Below are positions 24,737 to 33,193 of a stretch of 35,078 nt of DNA, one piece after another. The notes beneath the pieces are model-generated. The model saw only the letters and a list, made by a program, of their open reading frames with translations, was not told where the DNA came from and did not search any database. Positions within the stretch are counted from its first letter, which is position 1. Each line of letters opens with the position of its first letter. Location of the stretch: positions 1 to 35,078 of the forward strand of contig JAQBUE010000036.1 of NCBI GenBank assembly GCA_027624045.1, in the 5' to 3' direction. The translations under genes and the position numbers were made by a program. This DNA comes from Acidobacteriota bacterium. Lineage in GTDB: Bacteria; Acidobacteriota; Terriglobia; Bryobacterales; UBA6623.

Positions 24737-25477
24737 CTAGATCCGGCCGAATTCCGCGACGGCCTTCTTGATCGACTTGAACTTCTCGATGAAGGGATAC
24801 ATAGCGTGTTCGGTTTGGTCGTTCGCGATCGCCTTATCGAGAATTTCCTTGGCATGCTCGCGCGGGACCACGGCCACGCCGTCTTCATCGGCGACGATGA
24901 TATCGCTTGGACGAACCTTCACGCCGGCACACATGATCTCGACGTTCGCCCCGGCGAAGCGGTAGTGATTGATCGACGTTGATGGGACCGGTCTGCCACC
25001 AAAGGTCGGAAACTGAATCTTACGAAGCTGCGGCGTATCCCGCACGCCCGCATCAATGATGGCGCCGGCGAGGCCCCGCACCTTCATGGCCGTGCCCATC
25101 AACCCGCCGATCCCCGCCACATCCTTGCCATCCTCGAACGTGATCACGTAGATCGAGCCCGGCGCGGCGTTGTCGATGGCATCGAGCGCGCCTTGAAAAT
25201 CCTTGCTGCCATCCTTGTGCTCTTCCTTCCTGAATTTGACGGTGACCGCCGGACCCGCGATCTTCGCGGGGAACACGGGCTGGATGTCGCTCGACATGTG
25301 GGCCCGCTGGCCGAGCACTTGTTCGACGGCGTCGGCCACGGAGGCGACTTCGACCATCAGAAATCCGTCCACGAGCGGATCGCCTGTTTTGGCCATCGTC
25401 TGGTTGCTGTCAGTCGGCCAGAAGAGTACGACGGCGAGCACGATGGCGACGGCGAGCAGGAGGCGTTTGCGAGTCAT
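24737..25477 (-). CDS. Exported RraA-like (4-hydroxy-4-methyl-2-oxoglutarate aldolase-type) protein
   Basis: This 246-residue protein has the RraA/HMG-aldolase fold with the core GTAMKVRGLAGAIIDAGVRD (Arg and Asp of the VRD motif are substrate and metal contacts) and DIIVADEDGVAVVP. Family members are cytosolic pyruvate-type aldolases or, in E. coli RraA, an inhibitor of RNase E. Here the N-terminus (RKRLLLAVAIVLAVVLFW) is a signal peptide or membrane anchor, unusual for the family. I chose the ATG at 25477 because AAAGGA lies eight bases upstream; the longer frame extending to 26056 is not credible. The enolase remnant next to it makes an original role in sugar-acid catabolism plausible. Confidence 0.82.
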   Translation of the reverse strand: MTRKRLLLAVAIVLAVVLFWPTDSNQTMAKTGDPLVDGFLMVEVASVADAVEQVLGQRAHMSSDIQPVFPAKIAGPAVTVKFRKEEHKDGSKDFQGALDAIDNAAPGSIYVITFEDGKDVAGIGGLMGTAMKVRGLAGAIIDAGVRDTPQLRKIQFPTFGGRPVPSTSINHYRFAGANVEIMCAGVKVRPSDIIVADEDGVAVVPREHAKEILDKAIANDQTEHAMYPFIEKFKSIKKAVAEFGRI

Positions 25478-25541
25478 GAAGAAATCCTTTCGATGTTCCC
25501 TTGAAAAGTCGATTTTAGCAGGGGTCGAGCGCGAACTCCCA

Positions 25542-25620
25542 GGCCGTAAAAAAAATCGCGGGCCGAACCAGGCGCCGTGATCGTAATTTCCTTGGTTCCA
25601 ATAAACAGATACAGCGCGCC
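25542..25620 (+). repeat. Short dispersed repeat, copy A
   Basis: About 80 bp upstream of the rraA-like gene. GCGCCGTGATCGTAA (25572-25586) is identical to 34234-34248, and over 48 aligned bases about 39 are the same as copy B. Its ends (GCGCCGT and ACAGCGC) can form an imperfect stem. It probably belongs to a REP-like family. Confidence 0.6.
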
Positions 25621-25652
25621 CGTGGACCGTTCCCGATCTTGTCCATAGCCCC

Positions 25653-26516
25653 TCAGGGAGCGGTTCGACCTGCCCCCTCAAGAGCTTTCTCGTCCCCGCG
25701 CTCCATGTTGTTACAAGTGCCGACATGGGGCGCGAAAGCAGCGAGCGGTTTCCAGTCGTCTCCCTGCTTCTCCTCGATCCAGTAAGCTCCGTTCGAGGAG
25801 TCGCCTCGAAGGCGCCGGCTTTCAGCGGCTTGGACAACCTCGAACGGAATCTCCGGCTCTTCGCTCGATAACTCCCGGATGCCCCACGAACTGCCCGCGG
25901 TCCTTGTTTCGTAAAGTTCGAAAGGGTCGGCGTCCGTATTGGTTCGCTCAATAACCAGATAGCCGTGGCTTTCCGTTTCGAAATCAAGTCCGAGTACGAT
26001 TCCGTTTCGGTCATCCTGCTCCCAAACGTCGCGGCGGGACCACCGATCGCCGCCATTACGTGTCGCTAGCAGGAAGGGTATGGGTGAGCTATCGGCTTCC
26101 CACTGCTGCCCTCCGATCCAGCCGCTCCCCGAACCAACCGAGCGGAAGATCTCAAGACTGCCGCCCGAGATGCGCTCGATCGGTTCGGTCCATGTCGTCC
26201 CGCCATCCTCGCTGGCGAGCAGCACCGATGACACCGTACCGGTCGAGGCGTGGACATTCCCCATCACGAAGATGCGGTCGCCGAGGCCGCCGATCGCCAC
26301 AAGTTCGAGGACAAGAGTGCAGGGTGTAACGTCGTTGCACACCAGACCGGCGCGCAACAGGTGCTCCTCCTGGCACTCCAGCGGCAGCACCACCGGCTCA
26401 CCGCGAAAGGTCAGCTTTGGCTGGGAGGCTTCCTCCGTCGCGCTCTGTCCGAACGCCGCAAGCGTGGCGCAGAGCAGCCAAACGGTGAGAATGCGCAATG
26501 TCGGCCGAGCTGTCAT
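25653..26516 (-). CDS. Secreted BNR-like beta-propeller fragment protein
   Basis: A 287-residue exported protein (signal peptide ending in LAAFGQS) of unknown function. It contains Asp-box/BNR-type turns: ASEDGGTTWTEP, ATRNGGDRWSRR and TRTAGSSWGIRE, each S/T-x-D/N-G-G-x-x-W-like and about 55 to 70 residues apart, as in sialidase-like and YCF48/HCF136-like propellers. With only three or four blades visible it may be a partial propeller. Four Cys residues lie early (LECQEEH, LVCNDVTPC) and late (GTCNNME). The ATG at 26516 has no strong ribosome-binding site. Confidence 0.68.
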   Translation of the reverse strand: MTARPTLRILTVWLLCATLAAFGQSATEEASQPKLTFRGEPVVLPLECQEEHLLRAGLVCNDVTPCTLVLELVAIGGLGDRIFVMGNVHASTGTVSSVLLASEDGGTTWTEPIERISGGSLEIFRSVGSGSGWIGGQQWEADSSPIPFLLATRNGGDRWSRRDVWEQDDRNGIVLGLDFETESHGYLVIERTNTDADPFELYETRTAGSSWGIRELSSEEPEIPFEVVQAAESRRLRGDSSNGAYWIEEKQGDDWKPLAAFAPHVGTCNNMERGDEKALEGAGRTAP

Positions 26517-26694
26517 AGCTGCTCTAGCAGGGTAGCGGAAACAATGGCGATCGCGGCATTCCAGCGGGAAAAATCTTTACTCCCTTCGGGCGCCGGCGAG
26601 CCAGGGACGTGGGCTGGGATATTAAAATCGAGCCGGCGAGGAATTCCACCCGGTTCGTTACACTTAGGAGGTTATTTTTGGCGGGTTCTAGCGG

Positions 26695-27606
26695 ATGTTG
26701 GGAGGCATGCTTACACCTGCGATTCTAGCCCCTCTGCGGGCCATCGCGGAGATCCTCGTCCTTACGTACTTGCTGTACCACTTGCTCCTCGTCATCCGTG
26801 GGACGCGCGCCGCACCCGTATTCTTGGGAATGCTGATTGTAGCCGCGCTTTACCAAGTATCCGGATGGCTGGGATTCGGGGCGATCCGCTGGCTGATCGA
26901 GAGTGTCCTGCCCTACGCGGCGCTCGCAATCATCGTGATTTTTCAGACCGAAATCCGCCGCACCCTGCGGCAGCTTGCTCTCAGCCTCGTCCCGCGCGGA
27001 CGCCCAAAGCAAGTCGCGCGATCTGATTACGAAGACATCATTTTCGCTGTGGCGCAGCTTTCCGAGGACAAGGTCGGCGCCTTATTCGTCCTGGAGCGTG
27101 AAACCGGTTTGAGGACTTTCGTGCAAAGCGGCGTGGTATTGGACGCCCGGCTGACTTCCGATCTGTTAATTACCATCTTCCAGCGGCAGGCGCCGTTGCA
27201 CGATGGAGCTGTCATCATTCGCCGCGGTCAGGTCGCCGCGGCGGCCTGCTTTCTTCCGCTCACGACGAACCCCGAGCTCGTGCGCTCGCTGGGCACCCGG
27301 CATCGCGCCGCGATCGGCATTACCGAAGAAAGCGATTGCATGACGATCGTTGTGTCCGAAATGACGGGCCGCATCTCGATCGCCTTGGGCGGTAACATTG
27401 AGCAGGACGTATCGCTCGACCGCGTGCGCCTGCGAATCATCCAACACTTCGGACCGATTGTGGCCGCGCCTCTCGGCACACCCGTACCGCTGATCGAGAC
27501 GCCTGCCAAAGAGACCTCCGCCGAAGGGACCCCCGCCGAAGAGACCCCTGCGCAGCCCATCTCGGATTTACCACAAGGCAACTCAACCGCGAGCACGGGA
27601 AGCTAG
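26695..27606 (+). CDS. cdaA: Diadenylate cyclase CdaA
   Basis: Membrane-bound enzyme that makes cyclic di-AMP from two ATP. Three hydrophobic segments lie at about 12-34, 40-58 and 68-84, then the DAC domain (about 110-250). The catalytic motifs are intact: the DGA triad in PLHDGAVIIRRG (168-178) and RHRAA at 202-206. A Pro/Glu/Thr-rich tail with imperfect repeats (PAKETSAEGTPAEETPAQ) follows and is unlike standard CdaA. An in-frame ATG at 26707 is an alternative start. An AGGAGGT at 26666-26672 lies 22 bases upstream of the chosen start, too far to be ideal. The cdaR and glmM genes follow directly, as in Bacillus and others, and CdaR is known to modulate CdaA. Confidence 0.93.
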   Translation: MLGGMLTPAILAPLRAIAEILVLTYLLYHLLLVIRGTRAAPVFLGMLIVAALYQVSGWLGFGAIRWLIESVLPYAALAIIVIFQTEIRRTLRQLALSLVPRGRPKQVARSDYEDIIFAVAQLSEDKVGALFVLERETGLRTFVQSGVVLDARLTSDLLITIFQRQAPLHDGAVIIRRGQVAAAACFLPLTTNPELVRSLGTRHRAAIGITEESDCMTIVVSEMTGRISIALGGNIEQDVSLDRVRLRIIQHFGPIVAAPLGTPVPLIETPAKETSAEGTPAEETPAQPISDLPQGNSTASTGS

Positions 27607-27617
27607 CGAATAAAGCA

Positions 27618-28277
27618 ATGCAAAGGATTCCAGACGCGCTACGGCCGAATTTTTGGCTCAAGGTTGGGGCCTTCGCGGCCGCGCTGATGATTTGGACATT
27701 CTCGGTGACACAGCCGGAAATCGAACGTGTCCTGGAGGCGGAGCCGCAGTACGTCAACGTCCCCGACGGGCTTGAAATCGATCCCGATCAGGCCCATCGC
27801 GTGACGGTCGTGATCCGCGGCGTGCGCCGAAAACTTGATGAGATCGACGCCGGTCCACTCAACGCCGAACTGGATCTGTCTGGAGTCAGCGGGCCGGGCG
27901 AGCAGACCTTTACGGTGACAAGCGCAAGCCTGAACCTGCCGCGGGGTATCGAGTTCGTCAGGGCCATCCCGTCGCAATTGCACCTTCGGTTGGAGCCGCG
28001 GGTCCGCCGGGAAGTGCCCGTCGAGCCCAGTTTTGTGGGCGCTCCCGATAGCGGTTATGTCCTCGATTCCTATACCGTGACCCCTCCCGTTCTCACCATC
28101 GTCGGCCCGCGCAACCGCCTTAGCCTGCTGGCGGCCGTGACAACGGATCGCATCGATCTCAGCGGTGCCGCGGGAGCGAAAAGCTTTCACGCAGCGGTGT
28201 TCGTTTCGGATCCCTATGTTCGTTTTGAAGGGGACGCACACGTTACGGTTAACGTCGAGATGAGGAGATCCCCCTGA
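27618..28277 (+). CDS. cdaR: CdaR/YbbR-domain protein, regulator of CdaA
   Basis: CdaR is a membrane-anchored extracytoplasmic protein that binds and modulates the diadenylate cyclase. The 219-residue product has one N-terminal membrane segment (LKVGAFAAALMIWTFSV, about 14-30) followed by two beta-rich YbbR-like repeats (about 35-115 and 116-205), with motifs such as VTVVIRGVRRKLDEID and VPVEPSF/VLTIVGPRNRL. It is shorter than Bacillus CdaR, which has four YbbR domains. It lies 11 bp after cdaA and 36 bp before glmM, so co-transcription is likely. Confidence 0.85.
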   Translation: MQRIPDALRPNFWLKVGAFAAALMIWTFSVTQPEIERVLEAEPQYVNVPDGLEIDPDQAHRVTVVIRGVRRKLDEIDAGPLNAELDLSGVSGPGEQTFTVTSASLNLPRGIEFVRAIPSQLHLRLEPRVRREVPVEPSFVGAPDSGYVLDSYTVTPPVLTIVGPRNRLSLLAAVTTDRIDLSGAAGAKSFHAAVFVSDPYVRFEGDAHVTVNVEMRRSP

Positions 28278-28313
28278 GGGGTTCCCGTTGGCGGAATTCC
28301 CCCAATAGAATTC

Positions 28314-29660
28314 ATGGCGAAGCAACTTTTTGGAACAGACGGCATCCGCGGCGTGGCCGGTGAGCCGCCCCTCGACGATCGCACCGTATTTGCGGTTGGT
28401 CTGGCCCTCGGTGAGAGCTTGCGGGCACAAGATGAGCAGTCGAACGTGCTCATCGGCATGGATACTCGCCAGTCGGGTCCCAAGATCGCCGGACTTCTCG
28501 CCGCGGGCTTGCTGGCCAGGAACGTTCCGGCTCGTTTCGCCGGCGTCATCAGCACGCCCGGTGTAGCCTACTTGACTCGCAGCGGTGAGTTCTCGGCGGG
28601 CATCATGATCTCCGCCTCTCACAATCCTTTTCGTGATAACGGCATCAAAGTGTTTGGATCTTCAGGAGCCAAGCTCGATGACGCCCGCGAGGCGACTTTG
28701 GAGACCGCGATCCTCCGCCTGCGGGAATCTGACGAAACGCTCTCGGCCGCCACGCTTACACCCGAGCCGGCTCTCGACGAGGCGTACCTCGACCATCTCG
28801 TTTCTGCCGCCAAGGCCGCTCCAGGGCTCATCGCCAAAACGGTGATCGTCGACTGCGCGCACGGAGCCGCATCCGCCCTCGCGCCGAAGCTTTTCGAGCA
28901 GTTGCGAGTCGATGCCCGGATCTTCGCGAATCAGCCGGACGGCAGCAACATCAACGAAGCCTGCGGCTCGATGCACATGCAAAGTCTTCAGGACCGGGTC
29001 GAGCGAAGTGGCGGTGCTATCGGGGTCGCTTTCGATGGCGATGCCGATCGAGCCCTGTTCGTCGCCGAAGACGGCTCGCTCGTTGATGGGGATGTGATCC
29101 TGTTGCTGGCCGCCCGCTACTTGGCCGCTTCCGGCGCGCTTCCCGGAAATCACATCGTCACAACGATCATGGCCAACATGGGCCTCGAGAAGGCGCTGGC
29201 CGACGACGGCATCTCGATGGCGCGCACGCCCGTCGGCGATAAGTACGTCCTCGAAGAGATGCTGCGCAGCGGCGCGGCCTTAGGCGGAGAGCAGTCAGGC
29301 CACATCATCTTCCGCGCCTATGCCTCGACCGGCGACGGACTATTGACGGCCCTGATGATGCTGCGAATCCTTGCCGCCGAGAACAAACCCTTGAGCGAGC
29401 TGAAACAACGGCTGAAGGTGTTTCCTCAGGCCCTCGAAAACGTGCGAGTCTCCCACCAGCCCGCCATCGAAGATGTGCCCGTGCTCGCCGAAGCGGTTGA
29501 GAGAAGCAGCCGCGAGCTGAACGGCCTGGGCCGAATCGTCGTCCGCTACTCGGGCACCGAGCCGCTCGCGCGCATCATGGTGGAAGCCGAAACACGCGAT
29601 CTGGTCGACCGGCATACGCAGCGGCTTGTCGAAGTTTTCAAACGGGAGTTGGGCGCTTGA
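28314..29660 (+). CDS. glmM: Phosphoglucosamine mutase GlmM
   Basis: GlmM converts glucosamine-6-phosphate to glucosamine-1-phosphate for UDP-GlcNAc and peptidoglycan synthesis. The 448-residue length is standard. Hallmarks are present in order: LFGTDGIRG at the N-terminus, the phosphoserine loop ISASHNPFRDNG with Ser102, the metal site FDGDADR (about 240-246), the sugar-binding loop GGEQSGHIIF and the phosphate-binding site RYSGTEPLARIMVEA. Linkage to cdaA-cdaR is known in other bacteria and couples c-di-AMP signalling to cell-wall supply; CdaA-GlmM binding is reported there. Confidence 0.96.
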   Translation: MAKQLFGTDGIRGVAGEPPLDDRTVFAVGLALGESLRAQDEQSNVLIGMDTRQSGPKIAGLLAAGLLARNVPARFAGVISTPGVAYLTRSGEFSAGIMISASHNPFRDNGIKVFGSSGAKLDDAREATLETAILRLRESDETLSAATLTPEPALDEAYLDHLVSAAKAAPGLIAKTVIVDCAHGAASALAPKLFEQLRVDARIFANQPDGSNINEACGSMHMQSLQDRVERSGGAIGVAFDGDADRALFVAEDGSLVDGDVILLLAARYLAASGALPGNHIVTTIMANMGLEKALADDGISMARTPVGDKYVLEEMLRSGAALGGEQSGHIIFRAYASTGDGLLTALMMLRILAAENKPLSELKQRLKVFPQALENVRVSHQPAIEDVPVLAEAVERSSRELNGLGRIVVRYSGTEPLARIMVEAETRDLVDRHTQRLVEVFKRELGA

Positions 29661-30409
29661 GCGAGCTGAACGAGCGCACGGCACGGCCGGCGAAATCGGG
29701 GAAGCCGGGGAGGGGGATGGCCGCGCTCTTTTACGGTTTTTTCTGGGTCGTCCTGCTGCTCCCAAAACTTCGGCGGCAGCGGCGGCGGCCCGAATGGCGC
29801 CGCGTCCAGTTCCTGACGGCCGGCGTCGCGCTGATCGTGATCACCCTCGCCATCAGTTTCTCGAAGCTCTGGCTGGCGGCCGCCGGATGTCTGCTTCTCG
29901 TGCTTTCCATCGCCGTGCGCCGCTTGCGTGATCCCGATCACGAGCGCAAGCTGCAAGCCCGCTACGGCGCCGCATATCTGCTCAACGGCGGCAAGCTTAT
30001 CTCGGGCCGCTTGCCGCATGATCAGGCGCTTCCGGTCAACGAGCCGCTCTATCTTCTGCTGAGGGACGAAGAGTTGCTATTCGTTCCCGTGCAAACGGGC
30101 GAGCTGGCGGGGACGCTTCCGCTCTCCCTCATCTGCGACATCCGCGTCGGCGGCGAACACTACATCCCCGTCTATGTGTCCGAAGCAAAGGACCCCCCGG
30201 TTCGCGAAGAACGTGTGAATCAGAATCAGACGACCGTCACTGAACTCGTTCTCGATAGCGGCGAAGTCATCACGCTTGCCTACACGGGCGCCTTCCACAA
30301 GCACCTTGCCGAGACAGCCGCCCACGCCGTCTACAGCGTCCGGAACTTAATGCGTTCGGACGGTGTCGGCGGCCAGTCCCCAGAAGTCTTCCACGTAATA
30401 GGACGATAA
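29657..30409 (+). CDS. Membrane protein of unknown function coupled to glmM
   Basis: This 250-residue protein starts at a TTG that overlaps the glmM stop by four bases (TTGA), so translation is likely coupled. Its N-terminus is basic, followed by two or three hydrophobic segments (ALFYGFFWVVLLLP, FLTAGVALIVITLAIS, LWLAAAGCLLLVLSIAV). The C-terminal soluble domain (about 105-230) is beta-rich: LYLLLRDEELLFVPVQ, LICDIRVGGEHYIPVYV and VTELVLDSGEVITLAYTG, which looks PH-like, but no family was identified. Its end is antisense to the radical SAM gene over 63 bp. Position in the cda-glmM cluster suggests a cell-envelope role. Confidence 0.75.
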   Translation: MSELNERTARPAKSGKPGRGMAALFYGFFWVVLLLPKLRRQRRRPEWRRVQFLTAGVALIVITLAISFSKLWLAAAGCLLLVLSIAVRRLRDPDHERKLQARYGAAYLLNGGKLISGRLPHDQALPVNEPLYLLLRDEELLFVPVQTGELAGTLPLSLICDIRVGGEHYIPVYVSEAKDPPVREERVNQNQTTVTELVLDSGEVITLAYTGAFHKHLAETAAHAVYSVRNLMRSDGVGGQSPEVFHVIGR

Positions 30410-31399
30410 AACGTTTCCGAACAGGAAACAGTTGTTCTTGCACTGCGGCGCTTCGCCGTAGATGCGGCGGCCACGCTCGAACGCGGCCGAAATCGAGCCT
30501 TCTTCAAGTACGTTGCCCGCGATCTTCCTCAGAACCTCGCAAGGGTAGAAAATATCGCCGTTCGGGTAGACTCGCGGGAACATCGTCGGATAGCACTTGA
30601 ACTCCTCGAAGCGCAGCATCGTTCGCAGCAGCTTCGGGGTGCCGTTGATCTTCGCTTCGCCCTTTTCGCGCATGTCGATCAGCTTGTCAACGAAGCGCTG
30701 ATAGCGCTGGTCTTTGATGAACGTGAAGTTCGGATACTTGCCGTTGTTCTGCGCCGATTGCACGGAAAACTGAAAATCGTGCTCCTGGCAGAAGGCGAGG
30801 ATCTTCTCGGCTTCCTCGATATTCCACAACTCGAGAACGCAACTCACCGTAATCGAACCCGGCGGTAGAAGTTCCTTGGCCATGAGTAGGTTTTCCTTCA
30901 CCCTCGGAACGGCCGCGGACTTCGACATCGGCTCGGAGGGATCGTGTGTGATGGCGTCAAGGCTGCAGATAATGCCATTGAGATGCTTCAGCATCGCTTT
31001 GCGCTTGTCGAGCAGAACTCCGTTCGTAACGATCAGGATCGAGCGGAACTTTACATCCTCTCGCGCGGCGCGCACCAGTTCCTCGATGTCCGGGCGAATC
31101 GTGCACTCCCCGCCCGTGATGAGCAGCGTATCGACGTCCTTACGCAGCTTGTGGAATAACCGGATCGTCGTCGCGGTGTCTAACTCTTCACTGAAAACTT
31201 CCGGGTTCTTTTGCGTGCAATAGCTGCAATCAAGATTGCACTTGTGGGTGGCGTAGAAAATCGCCGAGTAAGGCGTGACCACGCTGCTCTTGAGGATCTT
31301 GCGCCGGTACAGGTTCTGGAAGTAAGCGCGAAAATTCTTGATCACGAACGGATAGTGCCGCAGCATCCCTTCGATAAGCCGATGCCGGTCAGGAGCCAT
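30347..31399 (-). CDS. Radical SAM protein with Cys-rich C-terminus (SPASM-like)
   Basis: The N-terminal half of this 350-residue protein is a radical SAM core with the CNLDCSYC cluster motif (Cys54, Cys58, Cys61) that binds the [4Fe-4S] cluster and generates the 5'-deoxyadenosyl radical, then LITGGECTIRPDIEELV. The C-terminal part has further Cys residues in FKCYPTMFPRVYPNGDIFYP, then CEV, and PQCKNNCFLFG, the arrangement of an auxiliary-cluster (SPASM or twitch) domain. Members modify peptides or lipids or mature enzymes; no precursor peptide is recognisable nearby. The ATG at 31399 is used instead of a TTG two codons earlier. It overlaps the gene at 29657-30409 by 63 bp tail to tail. Confidence 0.87.
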   Translation of the reverse strand: MAPDRHRLIEGMLRHYPFVIKNFRAYFQNLYRRKILKSSVVTPYSAIFYATHKCNLDCSYCTQKNPEVFSEELDTATTIRLFHKLRKDVDTLLITGGECTIRPDIEELVRAAREDVKFRSILIVTNGVLLDKRKAMLKHLNGIICSLDAITHDPSEPMSKSAAVPRVKENLLMAKELLPPGSITVSCVLELWNIEEAEKILAFCQEHDFQFSVQSAQNNGKYPNFTFIKDQRYQRFVDKLIDMREKGEAKINGTPKLLRTMLRFEEFKCYPTMFPRVYPNGDIFYPCEVLRKIAGNVLEEGSISAAFERGRRIYGEAPQCKNNCFLFGNVLSSYYVEDFWGLAADTVRTH

Positions 31400-31548
31400 G
31401 AGCAACTAGTGTATCCGTTCGCGGCGGCGAGCAGCAGTGAGCTGAGCTTACGCCGGCCTCACCCGATCTCATACCGGCCCAGTGCCCCTTCCCGCCCCGC
31501 AACTTCCCCGCCGGCAGGCCCCGAATCCTATGCTAAAGTGGAAAATAT

Positions 31549-31755
31549 ATGGCGGTCCCGAACACCAAACGATACAGAATCAAGAACCCTGACGCAGCCG
31601 AGTACGCCACGGTCGTTGCCGTGCTTCCCAAGGGCTCCGACGTCAATGCCTATCTCAAAGAGGCGGCGCAGCGCTTTGATTGGAAGGCGTGGGGCGAGAT
31701 GAAGGCGTCGCAGAACAAGATCCGCGTCGGGCAGCAGAAGCAGAAACGCAAGTAG
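31549..31755 (+). CDS. Small basic hypothetical protein
   Basis: A 68-residue, Lys-rich protein (MAVPNTKRYRIKNPDAAEYA) with no recognised family. A purine-rich stretch precedes the ATG, and its codon use resembles its neighbours. The tail KIRVGQQKQKRK is very basic, consistent with nucleic-acid or phospholipid binding, but this is speculation. It lies between divergent radical SAM and convergent HEAT genes. Confidence 0.6.
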   Translation: MAVPNTKRYRIKNPDAAEYATVVAVLPKGSDVNAYLKEAAQRFDWKAWGEMKASQNKIRVGQQKQKRK

Positions 31756-31810
31756 CGTTTCTCTTTCCCGGCTCATCCTTCTCCCGGCTAACCCCGCAAC
31801 GTCAGCTTGC

Positions 31811-33118
31811 CTACAGGCGCGCCTGCAAGTTCTTCAGCGCGCGGATGGCTTCTTGCGCGACCTCGGTATTGGGGTCGTGCGTCAGCTTCTCCAGGTGAGC
31901 CATGCTCTCCTTATTCCCATTGATGGAAACGACGTAGGCAATGTGTTTCTTTTGGTCGTTCGAGCCAGTTGTCAGCGGCCGGTAGAGATCGTTGAGTACC
32001 GCTTCATCGCGCGACAGCTCCACGAGGAAGGGTCTGGCTTCAAGCCGGTGAAAGCTCGAGTTCAGCCCGTCGTAGAGATACGTCAGGAAGCTCAAGTCTC
32101 CCAGGCTCGCCGCCCCGAACGCCATTGACAAGCGCCCTGATTCGCTCTTCTCTTTCGCGAACGCGTCGATCACCGATTGCAGGTCCTCTTTGTTCCCCAG
32201 GCGTCCGAGACCCTCCGCCGCCCCCGCTCGCAGCTGCTTGTCGCGGTCTTGCAGATACTGCTGGAAGAGCGGTCGCTGTTCCTGATCACGCATCTTCGCA
32301 ATCGCGATCAGCGACTGCCGCCGGATCCCCTTCTTCGAACTGCTCCGCAATAAGTTCGTCAGCTCCGGGATAGCCTCTTGAACCTGCAACTGGCCCATCG
32401 TCCGCACTACCTCGAACTGCACATCCTCATCCAGGTCGCGCAGCAGAAAGACCATCTCGGGGCCGGCGCTCTTGTCGCCGATCTTGCGAATGGAGCGGAC
32501 GCACTCGATGATGATCGTGCTGTCGCGCGACTTCAGTCCTTCGACGAGTTGCGGCAAGCCCGAGTTGCTGCGCAGCACACCGATCGCCCGCGCCGCATTG
32601 GCGCGCGACTCCATGCTCGTCCCGCCCGTCACCAACCGGCCAATCGCCGCGACCACATCCTGCGACACCTGGCTCTGCACGTAGGTATCCACGAACTTCG
32701 GTTCCGGTTTCGAGAAGCGGCCCTTCACGCTCGAGCCGAATGACTTCAGCGCCGCCGTCCAGCCCATCTGCACGTAGCCGGGATAGTAGAAGTTCACCAG
32801 CCCGTCGGTGGCCATTACTTGAATCTCAGGTGTCGAGTCGCGTGTGGCCTTCGCCAGCGGTTCCAAGCTGTGCTGAGTGCCCAGCCGCATGATGGCCCCG
32901 ACGACTTCCGCCCTGACGTCCGTTACCGGATCGTTGAGCACTTCGGCCAAGGCCGGGATGTCGTCCGACGTGCCTTCCTTGCCGACTTTCTCGGCCGCGG
33001 AGGCGCGCCGCTTCGGATCAGGGTCCTTCAGGAATACAACTTGCGCCGCAAGGGCGGCGGAAAGCAAGGGGATGAGAGCCAACCGGCCCCAGCGGAAAAA
33101 TAGCACCGATCGCTTCAT
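31811..33118 (-). CDS. Secreted HEAT-repeat protein
   Basis: A 435-residue protein with a signal peptide (LALIPLLSAALAAQ) and about eight HEAT/PBS-lyase-like repeats. They read, for example, DIPALAEVLNDPVTDVRAEV, GLPQLVEGLKSRDSTIIIE and AIPELTNLLRSSSKKGIRRQ. These are diverged from one another, in contrast to the near-identical repeats of the NACHT protein, so the two are not recent relatives. The ATG at 33118 follows AGGAGG at about six bases. The gene lies downstream of the mqnD-like gene, 75 bp away, on the same strand. Function unknown; a scaffold role is plausible. Confidence 0.82.
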   Translation of the reverse strand: MKRSVLFFRWGRLALIPLLSAALAAQVVFLKDPDPKRRASAAEKVGKEGTSDDIPALAEVLNDPVTDVRAEVVGAIMRLGTQHSLEPLAKATRDSTPEIQVMATDGLVNFYYPGYVQMGWTAALKSFGSSVKGRFSKPEPKFVDTYVQSQVSQDVVAAIGRLVTGGTSMESRANAARAIGVLRSNSGLPQLVEGLKSRDSTIIIECVRSIRKIGDKSAGPEMVFLLRDLDEDVQFEVVRTMGQLQVQEAIPELTNLLRSSSKKGIRRQSLIAIAKMRDQEQRPLFQQYLQDRDKQLRAGAAEGLGRLGNKEDLQSVIDAFAKEKSESGRLSMAFGAASLGDLSFLTYLYDGLNSSFHRLEARPFLVELSRDEAVLNDLYRPLTTGSNDQKKHIAYVVSINGNKESMAHLEKLTHDPNTEVAQEAIRALKNLQARL

Positions 33119-33193
33119 GAAAGTCCTCCTGTTACGCGGGGTTGGTAGAGTTGGTGCGTCAGTTTTAGCAGCAGTTGAGAACCCGGGCCCTCA

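Noticed and set aside
25478-26056. Upstream extension of the rraA-like frame to a 439-residue protein
   Set aside because: It runs through the secreted BNR gene and a repeat element; the internal ATG has a ribosome-binding site and a signal peptide.
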